64,000 nucleotides of DNA from Cephalotrichum gorgonifer. Lineage: Eukaryota > Ascomycota > Sordariomycetes > Microascales > Microascaceae. The position numbers and the translations under genes are program-made. The stretch spans positions 334,264-398,263 of the forward strand of contig ONZQ02000018.1 in the NCBI GenBank assembly GCA_900312665.1, given 5' to 3'. Positions 1 to 11,357 of the stretch are shown here, piece after piece; position 1 is the stretch's first letter, and each line of letters opens with the position of its first letter. The notes beneath the pieces were generated by a model. The model was not told the DNA's origin. It made no database searches and worked only from the letters and a program-made list of their open reading frames with translations.

Positions 1-2524
1 CCTCACCGAGCCTACCTAATATGTTTATACGAGTGACCCGGCCCCACCCGAGATGAAGGAGTCCATGTGTACATGGTCCCGGTGGAGGGGTCGTCGCGGC
101 CTCGACAGATACGAAGTCGCCACCCTCATGATGACGGCAAGGACATGCGAGCTAGAGCTCCCTCCCCGGTATAAACGTTCGACCATCTACGGATATGCGA
201 GGTAGAAAATTACGGATCGAGAACGCTGCGTCCCCCCCGCATGACTACAGGCGCACGAATAAGCGTGCGAATGCTCCTTGTTCGGCCATAAGGGGGCGCT
301 CCTCATTGGACGAGACAACGCTTCATCCCTGCTCTTCAGGTCATGGTTGCGCCTGAAATAAGGTTGCCGAAGGAAGGGGAAATGGAACCTTCTAAATCTG
401 CGTCTTCGTATCCTTGTAGTGGTTGAAACGTACAGTGCATGTGGTTGGAGAAGCTGACGCCCCTCATGAGGGTTCCGTCATCTGTTGCTTTTAATTGGTG
501 TCCATGCCTAGAACGCCTCTAAGTCCGTTCGTGGCTCTCAATCTACGACAACCTTCCCATTCCTCGCGTGCGATGTGGATTGCAATTAGCTCAAATCTAA
601 GAAGGGAAGGTCTCCAAGCTTCTACATCGTCGTAAAAGCAACCTCTGCTGATCACTTGCATGTGGGCAATGTGCCCGCTCACACACACGAAGGAGCAATC
701 TAGATCGCACTCCCGAGCCTCAAAGACGAAAGATGGCATCCAGTGTCTTCAACCACTTCCGGAGATGTAATAAAAGTAAGGGCCCGGGATGGCAAGCGCT
801 TACAAAGCGCTTACAACCCTGGCATCTTCCGACGACACGAGCCAGGCCCAGTGCCCTGAAACTCAGACCAGGGTACGATGTGATGGACAGGGACCGCCCT
901 CATGGCGGTGTGCCTTGGTTCTGCACACCCAGCATGGATAATCCGCGCCACTCCCAGAACTTCTAGAAGGGTTCGGTTGCACTGATACAACCTCGCGCAG
1001 CATTCAATTGCGGTCAAAGTAAAGGGATCGGCAGTAACTCCGACCCAAGTTCGTCATCGCCCCCCCCCGGTCGATGAAAGAAAGTGGAAGGTCTTTTTCT
1101 ACAGGGGCCAGAGTAATCCTTGGCCTGTTCCCCCTCTGGTCTGATATTACAGGCGCGATAATACTGGTGGATGGTTCGCTAACGGGCGATCTAGTCCCCA
1201 AGCGGCATCCCCCCCTCAACGGTAGATAGGATGCGGGTGAATCCTTGTGACGGATATGTTTCCCGTTGGTGGCATTTCCGCCCTCTCCCAGGGATGTCCC
1301 CAGGGTTTCCAGCTCATACTCTATCACACTGCACGCGTTATGCTACGTCTCAGGTAAAAGGCGACATCGTCGTCCGCCCCCAAAAAGCATCCCAGGCCCG
1401 CACGGACGCTCGGACACAAGGGATATAATCTGCACGGCTATGCCCTGGATATTGAAGGACTCGCGAGATCGTTTCTGAGGAAAGATAACACCGAGTGGCA
1501 CGCGTATGACAAAGGCTTACAAGTACGAGTACTAGTACTCTCGATAATCACAAGGCGGGGAGAACAGGTTAAGGGGGGAGGTCGCGTTTCCCGCCCCAAT
1601 CAGGAACGCAAGCGGCAAAACCAGCTGATTTTACCCCTGCCCGATTTGGCAAGTATACTATCAAGTCCCGAGCCGTCCCGGGGAAGGTACCAGTCGGAGT
1701 CTACCCAGACAAGTCTGAACTCGGCCGATCCATGAGCTGGGACCACCGTGAATTCTCCAGTTTCCTCCCCCCAAGCTGTGGAGATTACCAGTGCCTACTC
1801 GTGCAGGTTGGTACCCCGTCGCTCTCCGCCAAGACAACTGCCGTGCCCTGCTCTGCTGCATGTCCTTCGTCGATGCACCCGTAGCCCTTGCTCGCATACC
1901 TGCTGCGGGGCGTAAGAGCATGTGCTTATTTCCAATTCCACTTAACCGCTCTAATCCCCAGGAGTAGGCGCCCGCGGAAAGGTGTCTCAGTACGATCTCG
2001 TACATGCATCTCAACCCATGCCGCTGAGTGTGGGGAATTATTACCCCATATCCACGGGAAGGGAGGACAAATACAAAGGCAACTCGCCCGCATGAGCCGA
2101 GTTCCTAAATAGGAAAGATCTTTCAAATTAGGGAATAATACATGGGCGATGGTAAATATCCATCTTTCTCTTCCAGCTTCAGACTCTAGATGAGGTCCGT
2201 TCTTACCTTCTTGTTCTGCATTGCCCGGAGAGGTCTAGCGCGGTGAAACCTACTCTAGCGACCAAGAAGTATTTCGCTGGGGCGATGAAAGAGACAAGTG
2301 TGCCCCCCCTCAAAGGAAGAAAAGGTAAGGGGCGCGTATGTGCGGGGGAAAGAGGGTGGGCGGGGGGTGTGATGGTAGACCAGGGGGTCCTCTTAAGGTT
2401 AAGCGGATGTCAGTCCGGGGCTCACCAAAAGTGGCTACCTCCCCGTCGCCTCCTCCATCTCCACATTCCCCATCGTCTCCACTAATCTTGCACTCGACAT
2501 GTTGACCGGTCTCGACAACCCGCG
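1..2524. other. Intergenic, no supported gene
   Basis: Only short ORFs with unrelated, low-complexity translations occur on either strand. None has a signal peptide, a domain motif or splice sites joining it to another ORF. The right end holds the 5' leader of the membrane-protein gene that starts at 2525. Nothing else is recognisable. Confidence 0.6.
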
Positions 2525-3722
2525 ATGGTAGCATATTTCGAGCTCAGCTGGGGCATCCTAAGCACCATATGCACAGCCAATGTATTGTTTGGCATTCTGG
2601 TCATCAATATTCTTACCCTGAACAGACTCACAATCATCCCCGTCATCATCTCGGCTGCTGGCGCGGTTGCGAACGGGCTTTGCTACTATGTCTCTTATGC
2701 AGACAACCCCGTTAAGAACACAACCGTGGCATCTGCATTTGGGGATATATTATGGATGGTATGGCGCCCTGACCCGTCGCATCTAATGGGCCTCCCCGAT
2801 AAGTTCAGGCATGAATTAACTAACTGTTATCCCCATCTTTTCAGGTGCAAGAAGCGGGCAACTCGTTCTACAGCTACATGATACTATCGCGTATCATTTT
2901 CGACAGTGAGCTGAAAGTCTTCAAGTGCCTATTCTGGTCCTTCATCAGCACCACAGTCGTCACCCGGATCCTCATCGCGATATGCAGAGCCCAGTCCATC
3001 GTAGACCGGTCTCTCTCCCTACAGAGCAAGATCAACGGCCTCCACGTCGGCTACTTCACCTCCCTAGCCCTCCTCGAGTGCGTCAGCGCCTTCTTCCTCC
3101 TCCGAAAGTTCGCGTCGGTCAAGAGGGCCTCCCTCCAGGCTTCCTTGCGACCCACCGTCTTCCAGCATCTCATGAGGAACAGCGAGGTCCGTGTGGCGAC
3201 GCTGGCGCTCATGGGAACGACGCGGGCCATCACCTATTACTTCCAGCCGACCGTCCAGAGCGCCACCTCTGTCCCGAGCCAGATCGATCGGTTCGTGTAC
3301 ACTTTTGAGTGTCTATTCCCGGTGGTTATGTTGTAGGTCTCTGTCCAACCCCTAGCTGGACGTCGGAACCTACGGTGGAAGCAGGAGCGAAGGAAATCAT
3401 CTGGCACAAGAAGCGGTAACTGATCTAGGTCTTGTCTAGCATCGACGTATTAGCGACAAAATTAGCCTCCGCCCAGTCGTGCCAAGAAGCGCGGAGTTTC
3501 CCCAGGCAAAGGAACATAGAAGATGGACACCAGCAGCGGACTCGACAGCAGCGTAACCATGGCATCGGGCACACGACGTATCCTTGGGAAGAAGAAGCCC
3601 CAGGGGCTGGCAGTAATGCGGTAACGGGGCCATTGAAAGACGTAGACCTTGAGAAGCTACCAGAGGCGCGGCGGCCATCTAGGGTATTACATCTCGAAGA
3701 TGTGGGAGTGGACCGGGTTTAG
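2525..3722 (+). CDS. Fungal seven-helix membrane protein, function unknown
   Basis: Predicted exons are 2525-2758, 2845-3332 and 3440-3722, giving 334 residues. Intron 1 has a GTATGG donor, a TTAACTAAC branch site and a TTTTCAG acceptor. Intron 2 has a GTAGGT donor and a GTCTAG acceptor; splicing it avoids a TAG right after the seventh helix and leaves an open cytosolic tail. Seven hydrophobic segments are visible, roughly at residues 10-28, 36-55, 77-97, 104-126, 147-167, 195-215 and 225-247. They are followed by a polar, Gln/Arg-rich tail of about 95 residues. The arrangement resembles the many seven-helix plasma-membrane proteins of filamentous ascomycetes, but I see no opsin lysine motif or G-protein signature that would allow a function. 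The start is the first ATG in frame; an upstream ATG at 2499 runs quickly into a stop. Confidence 0.7.
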
Positions 3723-5037
3723 CCATATTGAGTCGGTTGACGTGCAAACCATATTAATTTACGAAGATTATGAGACCCTTAATTTGGTGGTGACGGTGGT
3801 TGAGCACCTTTGATGGCTATTAGGAAATTGCTTTTCGGCTATATCCTAGTCTGAGCTATCGAGCAGTAAGTAGTCCGATGATATTTCCACATTGGGTAGG
3901 TTCTCCTGGAAATGGTCAGTACTTTCACATTCGGTTAATGGCACATGCAAGCGGCTCCCGCTCAGGCGATCGAATTAAAGGCCACCGCGCCCCGGTCCAG
4001 ACCCCGCAGTGTTGCAAGTCTGGGGACCACCCCGGGGTTCGAAATCACCCTCGAAGAGCATGAATACGAGCATCCCATCCCCACGGGGTCGGGCCGGATA
4101 AATAGATCAGATCGCATCTCCCTGTCGGGACAGAGGGACAGGACAGTGCTTTCCTGAGCCAAGGGAATCTGCTATTACCCTCTAGGAGTACGTATTAGAA
4201 AAGAACTGTCCAAAGCATCGAGTGAGATGCTTCCTGAGACACCGTAATGGTTATGGATTGGTACTCAGGCTACATATGATCTGGGATAGGAGAGAGTCCA
4301 CTTTCTTGCCTCAGTTTGGCCAGCCGCTCCTGTTCTGCCGCCCCACCCCACTTAAACATACTTGCATAGCTTTTTGCTTTTTTCAACCCATGGCACGCGT
4401 TCTGTGAATATCCTGAGTGGCACGGTTATTATTCTGTTAGATAAATATAATCCAAAGACAGAGGAGACATACCAAGATACACTATCACCTTCGCGACAAC
4501 ATGTGGTCAGATATACCTCGTGAGGGATCCTTGAAAGGTCTTCGCTGCCTGTGACATTCAGGTCGTATATGAACCACGCATTGCCCCTCGGTGAGTCGAA
4601 ATTAGGTAAATAATGGATGTTATCATAAGTTGGCAGCAGGACCCTGGCGTTGATTGGTCTTTGCAACTTCTGTCTGCAGAACGCATCGCCGAGCTTGAAT
4701 GGACATGTCAGAAATATCGGTAACACGAGCCCGAATGATTATACGCGTCGGCGTCTGCATTTGGGCGGGATATGGGGTTGGGGCGCGGCGTTACTGGAGA
4801 GGGTTTGATCCGGCATGTTTGATGTATTGCCGAGCTCTGTGTTGGAAGGGACATCGAAGGACGCCATGGGCACGTGGAGTTAACTATGCGAGGCATGAGG
4901 CAGCCATTGTTTTGGTAAAGCAATCATGACTAGCTGCGCGTGCCCCATTATTACGATGTCTCACCTCCTGCCATCCTTTGTATGGGAAGGTTGCCAGCCC
5001 GACCAACCTCAACCCGTTGCCGGACTCTACCGATCTG
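3723..5037. other. Intergenic, no supported gene
   Basis: Contains the 3' flanks of the membrane-protein gene and of the minus-strand lipocalin-like gene. One minus-strand ORF of 124 codons (4352-4726) is open but carries no recognisable motif and no splice partner. Nothing else stands out. Confidence 0.5.
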
Positions 5038-5590
5038 CTAATCCAGCCGCTTCCACCAAAGTTGGCCCACCGTCCCTTCCGATTCAACCAAGAACCTTAT
5101 GAAAGTCCCCTCGTCGGAGTCGAATATGGTATAGTTACGCGCCTTCTCGGCGCCTATCCACGAGGGTATAATGGCGGCCGTCAACGGGCCATGGATGATC
5201 TGACCCGACTTCTTTGTAGAAGGGACGCCGGGAATAGCCTCCCCAAAGGAGAACGGCCCCGTGTATGACAGGGTGTGCTTGCCTGCTCGAGCCCAGTCCG
5301 CGTCGGACTGGCCTTCCTTGAGCGGGTATGTTACGTTCAAGTCCCGCGGGAGAAGGTCAAGGTCAGTCGAAGCACTGCTGGTCGACATGTAGCCGGATTC
5401 TGTGTATATCAGGATTCCAGCAACTCCGCTTCCATAGTTGGGACTAGGCTGCAATACTCCATCTATGGTACTGATGTGGATATCAGCTAGCGTGCCACAA
5501 GTGGCGAATCAATAACTAGGGTACAACTCACGTTGAGTGATTGTGCAGAGCGTATACGCCCGCGAGGAATGAAAATAGGTCTGATTTCAT
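5038..5590 (-). CDS. Lipocalin-like domain protein
   Basis: Two predicted exons on the minus strand, 5590-5532 and 5470-5038, give 163 residues. The intron has a GTGAGT donor at 5531 and a CAG acceptor at 5471-5473. Features of the fungal/bacterial lipocalin-like family (Lipocalin_5 type) are clear: an N-terminal strand followed by GILIYTESGYMS, the central KHTLSYTGPFSF block, HGPLTAAIIPSWIG, and a C-terminal LWWKRL strand. Members are small beta-barrel proteins often found beside secondary-metabolism genes, where some act as cyclase- or isomerase-like accessory enzymes. No biosynthetic gene is visible nearby, so a specific role cannot be assigned. The short first exon supplies the initiating Met and the first strand. 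Length fits the family (about 150-170 residues). There is no signal peptide. Confidence 0.8.
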
Positions 5591-6624
5591 GACACTACTA
5601 GTCTTGGAAATAGAAATAAGGAGGAATTTGTGGTCGGGAATGCGGCTGCCAATAATCAAGTACTTTATATACCAGCCGCTCCTGAGTTTTCGTGGATGTT
5701 TGCATCATTTTCCTGCGATTTGACATAGCATCTCCCGCAGAGGCCATGCAAGGTGAATATCACCCATATTATCTCACAATTCTTTGTTAATGTACTGCCT
5801 AGCAACTTCTCTCCCATTGTGGTCTACAAAATACCTACTCCTGCATGCAAGGGGGGCATCCGCACTTTTTCTAATCATGGGACGGCCTCTTTAATGGCCG
5901 GGCTTACGGACAGTTCTGGTACCGGAGCTTACGAAGGATCCTGTGCACTCTTGGAGGACCAATCTAGGTCGAGAGTTAGATGCAGTTCGGCTCGGAGATT
6001 GTTTGGGTACACGTCAAGTCTTACCGCACCCGGAGTAAGGCTGAGAATAACCGCGGGTCGGGCGGGTAGTACCCAATTGGTAGTGGGGTAGCAGCTTAAT
6101 GATATGGGTAAAATCAACAGTATCACCAGCGGGTTAGTGTAATATAGTTTGTACGACTTGGACTAAATTCCTAGTTGATTACGAGAATGGTAGTTCCACG
6201 GGAGCAAGTGATACTCTGGATGAGAAGAGGCCAGGGCCGTACGGTCTACCCAGGAGACAGCATGTTGGGTTGGTGAATTTGGCCGGCATTTGTGGGATAG
6301 ACCTGTAACTATCTTCCAATTCCTCTCGGACGAGGATGAACGAGACGGGATGACCGTGGGTGACATAAGTTAAATCAACGACAGAACGCTGCACGCATAC
6401 AATCAATACACGATCTTTGTCGAGCGAGGAAAGTAGGTAACGTGAGGTCGTCGAAGAAGTTCGCAAGAGGTTTGGGCATGTGGAGAGATGCAGCGCAGTC
6501 CGTTTACAGCACTTGCACTTCGTAACTACGCGAAGCATGGGGGGTATTTTCCATATTAATTGTCTAAACCTCTATAACCCAATGAAAAACACGCTAATCA
6601 TACATCTCAATATGTCCCTGATAA
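5591..6624. other. Intergenic, promoter side of lipocalin-like gene
   Basis: The stretch joins the 5' side of the minus-strand lipocalin-like gene to the 3' end of the minus-strand GPI-type protein. Short ORFs on both strands have no supporting motif. Nothing else seen. Confidence 0.5.
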
Positions 6625-7722
6625 CTACCGTCCACCCAACCCGGTCACCGCCGCTACCAGGCATACACCTGTGATAACCTTCCACCAAGCATCTGGCTTC
6701 ACGGACCCCGCCGCGTTCGCAGCCCAGTAGGGCTGATCCAACGTCCTCAAGCAGATAAACGTCGCGTTCCCCGCCACCTTCCCATCCTGGTCGAGCTCCG
6801 TCGTCATCAGCGGGATATACCCACCCGAGGTCGGAGGCGGGACAGCGGGGACGAGGCGATCGGTCCCGTCGCTCCTCGGGGCGAACGCCGAAGTCTGCAG
6901 CTTCTGCGCCAGGATAAACGTGTCGGACGCCTTCTCCTTCGGGAAGCAGAACCCGTCGTCCCCGGACTTGACGGGACTCGCCTTGTCGGCCCCCGGCGCG
7001 CCGGGGCCCAACAGCGGCATGCCGGTAAAGGTAATCATCATGTCGGTAAGCGTGTCGTCGCAGTTCCCCTCGCTGTAGACCCTGTTCTCCAGCTCCTTCG
7101 CAACCGCCTCGCAACGGCCCTTGTCCCCCGGCTTGGTGCCGTTGTTGACGCTGATCCCCTGGAGAATGGACTCGAGGCTCTGCATACAGGTATTAGACAT
7201 CCCGGAAGCGGGACATTCGGTCGAGTTGTGGATGTCGGCGAGCGGGACCACCGTGTTCGGTACGGTGTCGGTATCGGAATACACGGTCCCGTACTTGTCC
7301 GCGAAGGGGGCCATGGTGGTCCCGAAGTACAGCATGAGGAACCCGCAGACCTCGGGGATGTCATCGTTCGAGCCGTCGTCTCCCGTGTCGAGGGCGAAGC
7401 CCTCGGGCTGTATTAGCCAGAGGGAATAGTCGTACTCCAGTGGCGGGGGTGTACCAGACACATCAATGGAAGCGGGAGACCGGGTCAGCGCGACGGATAG
7501 CTTCGTGTCGGACTTCGGGACCGGCAGGATGTCCTGCACAATGGTGGCGTCCGCTATATCTTCGCCCATGTTACAGATTGCTGCCTTTCCATCCTCCATT
7601 GACTTCGACTTCGGGCAGTCTAGGTCGAGGCATCCCTGGAGGGTGCCATTGAGGTTGCTGAATGCGAAAGCGAGCGAGGGCAGAAGCACGACGCCCGCGG
7701 TTATGAGTCCGGGTCGCCCCAT
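6625..7722 (-). CDS. Secreted, probably GPI-anchored cell-surface protein
   Basis: Single exon of 365 residues, starting at the ATG at 7722-7720. The ORF is open 65 codons further upstream, but that part is basic and low-complexity, whereas this Met opens a clean signal peptide (MGRPGLITAGVVLLPSLAFA). The mature part is Asp/Gly/Pro-rich with several N-glycosylation sequons and conserved-looking Cys (for example CLDLDCPKSKS and PEVCGFLMLYFGTTM). It ends in a short hydrophobic tail (VITGVCLVAAVTGLGG) with no charged residues after it, preceded by small residues, as expected for a GPI-attachment signal. I recognise no catalytic domain. It is best described as a fungal cell-wall or plasma-membrane surface protein of unknown function. 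The opposite-frame ORFs here are shadows of its high-GC codons. Confidence 0.75.
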   Translation of the reverse strand: MGRPGLITAGVVLLPSLAFAFSNLNGTLQGCLDLDCPKSKSMEDGKAAICNMGEDIADATIVQDILPVPKSDTKLSVALTRSPASIDVSGTPPPLEYDYSLWLIQPEGFALDTGDDGSNDDIPEVCGFLMLYFGTTMAPFADKYGTVYSDTDTVPNTVVPLADIHNSTECPASGMSNTCMQSLESILQGISVNNGTKPGDKGRCEAVAKELENRVYSEGNCDDTLTDMMITFTGMPLLGPGAPGADKASPVKSGDDGFCFPKEKASDTFILAQKLQTSAFAPRSDGTDRLVPAVPPPTSGGYIPLMTTELDQDGKVAGNATFICLRTLDQPYWAANAAGSVKPDAWWKVITGVCLVAAVTGLGGR

Positions 7723-9082
7723 GACGGCTATGTTCGTCGTGTCTGTCTCGCGCCTGGTTGTAAACAGAAAGTCGAGAAGTGGTTTGCCTTTCGGGCTTGT
7801 TGTTTTCCCCTTCTTCTTGGAGCGTATAATTGAAGAAAGGGATGTTTCCGAGGGGCAAAATGACGATGAAGTTGTCTGGGCGTTCCTTGGCAAGGGCCGT
7901 GCAATGCAGGCAGGCAACGAAGCGTCTTTGTCAAGTATTTTAGTAGTCCGTAGCAGTTTTTTCTATCGCTAATTTCCCCTATACCCTGAAGGAATGGGAC
8001 TATTACACTGCAATGTGGATTGGGGCGGATCTTACTGGTCTTGGCATCGAGATCTCCCCTATGGTTGTATTGTAATGCTACCAATCCCCACCCACACTAC
8101 TCCGTACAAGTAAACCAATAATAATCCGGGACGACTACGACCCGAGTTCGCCTTGTCTCTATAGAAGCAATATGAACCACGGATGGAAGAAAAACAGACA
8201 CGGAGTTAGGCTTTCCCAGATGTTCTATTCCACGAGTGAGGTTGATTACCATAGCCACACGTAAAAACAAGCATCGAATCCATACAATAGTGGGCCTCGC
8301 GATCTGGAGCGAGGCTTGGCTGCGTGCCGCCCTACCGCGATGCCGCTTTATCCGCCATGTCCCACAAGCTAGCCGAAACAGGCAATCAGCCCAGATTACC
8401 AGTACTTGAGTGCAGGCACTAGCCCAATGCGTGGTATTTTTCTTTTCGGTATAGCCTTACAGCATCGATATTACTCCTTGCGATCATTTCTATTCCCATC
8501 TTTCACGAAATGCGGGGCAAAGCTCAGCATGATAAGGCCCAAACTGGCAGTAGGATGTGCCGTGACGTAGGAGTTTGTATAAGGGACTCGCTGGACATGC
8601 CGCATGTCTAGCACTGCTTCTTCACACACGGCTCGAAGCTTGAATGAGGGATATCCGCCTGTATCCCATTCAAACCACGTACGTTTCCGCCTGTGTCCTA
8701 TCGACACGGATGGTTACGGTAAAGGGGGCACGAGCTGACCAACACTCTACCTGGACTGAGATAATCTCCACCACTAAGCCGGAGCTTGGCTCCCTCCCAG
8801 CATGTGCATTTAGGGTGACGGACTCGGGTAATAGCTGGGGTGATAACCGCCCTGCGTTATGCTGTAGGGTCACCGTGAAGAGCGCAGTGCACATACAGTC
8901 CAAGTGCACGCTCTGGTAGTACGCCGAGGGGGGGCCCAGCGGGATCTCGTGCACTTAGAGATGGGCTGGGGGGGGGGGTGGGGGGGGTGAGGCTGAGAGG
9001 GTTACACTTGGCTTCGTATATTAGATGATAAGCGGCCGAACCCGTAGCATTATTACTTAGTCCATTATAAGCACGTACTCAT
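7723..9082. other. Intergenic, contains a poly-G tract
   Basis: The left part is the promoter and 5' leader of the minus-strand GPI-type gene. The remainder carries no supported gene. A long G-rich tract occurs near 8963-8987. Short overlapping ORFs near 8471-8954 lack any motif. Confidence 0.5.
8963..8987 (+). repeat. Poly-G low-complexity tract
   Basis: An 11-G run and an 8-G run are separated by a single T, preceded by a further GGG. On the plus strand this could form a G-quadruplex. It lies in a gene-poor stretch, so a regulatory role is not evident. Confidence 0.85.
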
Positions 9083-10325
9083 CTAGTGAGTATCTACAGC
9101 ATGGCGCAGCCCAGTCCACAAGTCCGTCAATTTACGACCATCTCCGTCTGTCCATTTGTACACCTTCCTCATCTCAGACAACTCTGCACATACGGTTCTA
9201 GGGGACGTATCTGCCGTAGTGCTAGTACGGAACCGGAACGAGACCCCGAGAGATTCACTGAGCGCCTCACGGTTCTTCCAGAGTGGACAAAAGGTTATGT
9301 ACTCATCGGCGGGGCCGTCGCTGCATGTAAGCATCGTGAACCGCCGGAGACTCTGGAAATGGGCGGCTTGGAGGTGCTCGAGGACGGTTGTCCAAGATCC
9401 GGCGCAGAGCCTCACTGAGAGGTCCAGCCTGGTTAGCGTGTCTGCCAATTTGGACAAGAGCTGAAGTAGATTGGCCTCGCTCATCATCGGGGCTCCGGAT
9501 GCGCAGGGTGTCTAGTGCCGGTGTAAAGCGTGGGACACTGTCGAGGTGCTGGGTTAGTCGGGACTCAGTCGCTAGACCGCCGCCGCCGCACAGCCAGAGG
9601 CGCAGCTTCCTAAGATGGCGAGACGCGGTGGCGAGACGCAGGAGGTTCGCCGCACACTCGCCGTCTGACCCGTCGAGTTCCAAGGTTATCTCCTCTAGAT
9701 GGCCCGCGAGGAGATTTTCGACTGCGGCGACTGCGGCCCTTGTTATACGTCCCCGTGGATACCAGTCAAGTCCACGCCCAATACTGGCCTGGAAATACCG
9801 GAGAAAGGGTGCGCCGGGTACCGAGAGGGCGTGGAGAACAAGGTCTAGGGCATCCACGGAAGATAGGTTTTGCTCAGGACCTTTGTACGGAGGCTTTCCC
9901 ATCAAAGGCCTCCCACCTATAAACGTGACGCTGGTGCAGTTTGAGAGCCGCGATAGGGAATCGACAAATTGCCGCACCAACTCGCACTCGCGATCGACCC
10001 TGCCGTCCTCTAGGCGTGGCCAGTGCCCATTGAAGCCATAGGAGTTCTGGTAAGAGTACTTCGTCTTTGTAATTTTACCCTCCCACTCGCCGACGCGCAG
10101 GCTATGCACTACGAGCCGGAACTCGTCGTGGTTCGCGACGTTACGGATCAACCGCAGGTTGTCCGCGCTGAAATCGACTGTGAGGTTTGAGAATGCCGCG
10201 GCGCCGAATGCTCTTACTGACAGTCTCTCGAGGCGCCGGCTTGTGAGGCGTATGGGGTAGAAATCTTCCAGCTCGAAGTGGACAATTATTTGGTCGAATA
10301 TGTCCGGGATCAGGGTCCCTAGCAT
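9083..10325 (-). pseudogene. F-box-like leucine-rich protein gene, frameshifted
   Basis: The minus-strand ORF from the ATG at 10325 begins with an F-box-like stretch (LGTLIPDIFDQIIVHFELED, then a Leu/Arg-rich helix). It continues as a leucine-rich protein for about 280 residues, to LRIRSP near 9490. The natural continuation (LLQLLSKLADTLTRLDLS and about 120 more residues) lies in another frame, 9487-9083. Removing one base at the junction would restore a single reading frame of about 410 residues. There is no GT donor at that point, so an intron is unlikely. The rest looks well preserved, so this is either a recent one-base lesion or a sequencing error. F-box proteins of this type act as substrate receptors of SCF ubiquitin ligases; no substrate can be inferred. 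It shares a divergent promoter with the VOC gene at 10668. Confidence 0.65.
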
Positions 10326-10667
10326 TTTTTGGTCTCCTGTGTTCGGTGTGTTGTCTTGTGACGGATGATATAGAAACTATGATGGAAATGTGAGAATGCC
10401 AGCTCCCACACGCTAAGGCTGATACTGTCACGATAGACACCGGAGCGTATGGGGCATGTGTGGAGTGGATGACACTTGGAGAAGCGGGGTATTGATTCAT
10501 GGTACCCAGAAACCAACAGGGGACTCAAGAGAACCAACACCTCCTCAGCTTTGCTGACTAAAAACACTGCACTGCGTCCCCTCGGCACCGACCAGTGTAT
10601 GTACGCACCAGCCAGATAACCTACCTGGACACACCAACCCCAACCAGACCACCTCATACCACCCACC
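10326..10667. promoter_or_regulatory. Divergent promoter region
   Basis: 342 bp between the start of the minus-strand F-box-like gene and the plus-strand VOC gene. The ATG of the VOC gene sits in a good fungal context (CACCATGG). I see no clear TATA box or repeated motif. Confidence 0.45.
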
Positions 10668-11063
10668 ATGGGTCGCCTCGCACATATCGCCCTAGTCGTC
10701 CGCGACTACGACGAAGCCCTATCCTTCTACGTTGAAAAGCTCGGCTTCACTCTAGTAGAGGACACGCCGATGCCCGCGCAGAACAAGCGCTGGGTGACGA
10801 TACGACCGCCCAACGCTTCCGCCGATGCCACAACCATTCTCCTCGCGCGCGCTGCCTCGGAGGAGCAGGAGGCAGCCATCGGGAATCAGTGCGGATCTCG
10901 GGTATTCCTCTTCCTCGAGACGGACGACTTCCAGCGCGACTTTGACCGATTCACGGCTGCGGGGGTGGAGTGGGTGCGGGCGCCCAAGACCGAGGCCTAT
11001 GGGACGGTGGCCGTATTCCAGGATCTGTATGGGAACAAGTGGGATCTGATAGGGAGGTCTTGA
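10668..11063 (+). CDS. Glyoxalase/bleomycin-resistance (VOC) family protein
   Basis: Single-exon gene of 131 residues. It opens with RLAHIALVVRDYDEALSFYV, the standard first beta-alpha unit of a vicinal-oxygen-chelate fold. It closes with VAVFQDLYGNKWDLI, the usual final metal-site strand. His in the first strand, Glu in the central strand (FLFLETDDF) and the residues around the C-terminal strand are at the positions where VOC enzymes place metal ligands. Members include glyoxalase I, extradiol dioxygenases and bleomycin/fosfomycin-resistance proteins, and the exact substrate cannot be read from sequence. The length is that of a single-domain, one-module member that would form the active site as a dimer. 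There is no targeting signal, so it is probably cytosolic. Confidence 0.9.
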   Translation: MGRLAHIALVVRDYDEALSFYVEKLGFTLVEDTPMPAQNKRWVTIRPPNASADATTILLARAASEEQEAAIGNQCGSRVFLFLETDDFQRDFDRFTAAGVEWVRAPKTEAYGTVAVFQDLYGNKWDLIGRS

Positions 11064-11357
11064 TTGTAGGTGTTTACCATGTGAATAATCCCTGGCACTT
11101 GGGGTAAACACGGAGGTTCATGTGATAGCCAGATAGCGACGATATCAGCTCAATGGGACACATGAGATAGTTAGTCGGGCTTTGCTATGCATACCTTCTA
11201 CTGTGCACATCAGCTTGTACAGAAAGATATTCCTATTTTCTGCCAAATAAACATCCGACATTGAACTGTTGATAGCTGGGGCTAAATGGGAAACTACCCG
11301 CCAATAGTACTACCCTGTCACCGCGTTCATATCCTCTCCGTTTCCACACTCGACCGC

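Noticed and set aside
2243..2485. 80-codon ORF upstream of the seven-helix gene as an extra exon
   Set aside because: No splice junction joins it in frame, and its translation is basic and low-complexity.
3960..4070. GGTTCGAAATC segment resembling a tRNA T-arm
   Set aside because: The flanking stem does not pair properly and no acceptor stem or anticodon arm can be drawn around it.
4352..4726. Minus-strand ORF of 124 codons
   Set aside because: No recognisable domain, no signal peptide, no splice sites linking it to another ORF; could be chance.
6572..7364. Arg/Gly-rich ORFs over the GPI-type gene
   Set aside because: Shadow frames of the coding sequence; the compositions are typical of off-frame GC-rich codons.
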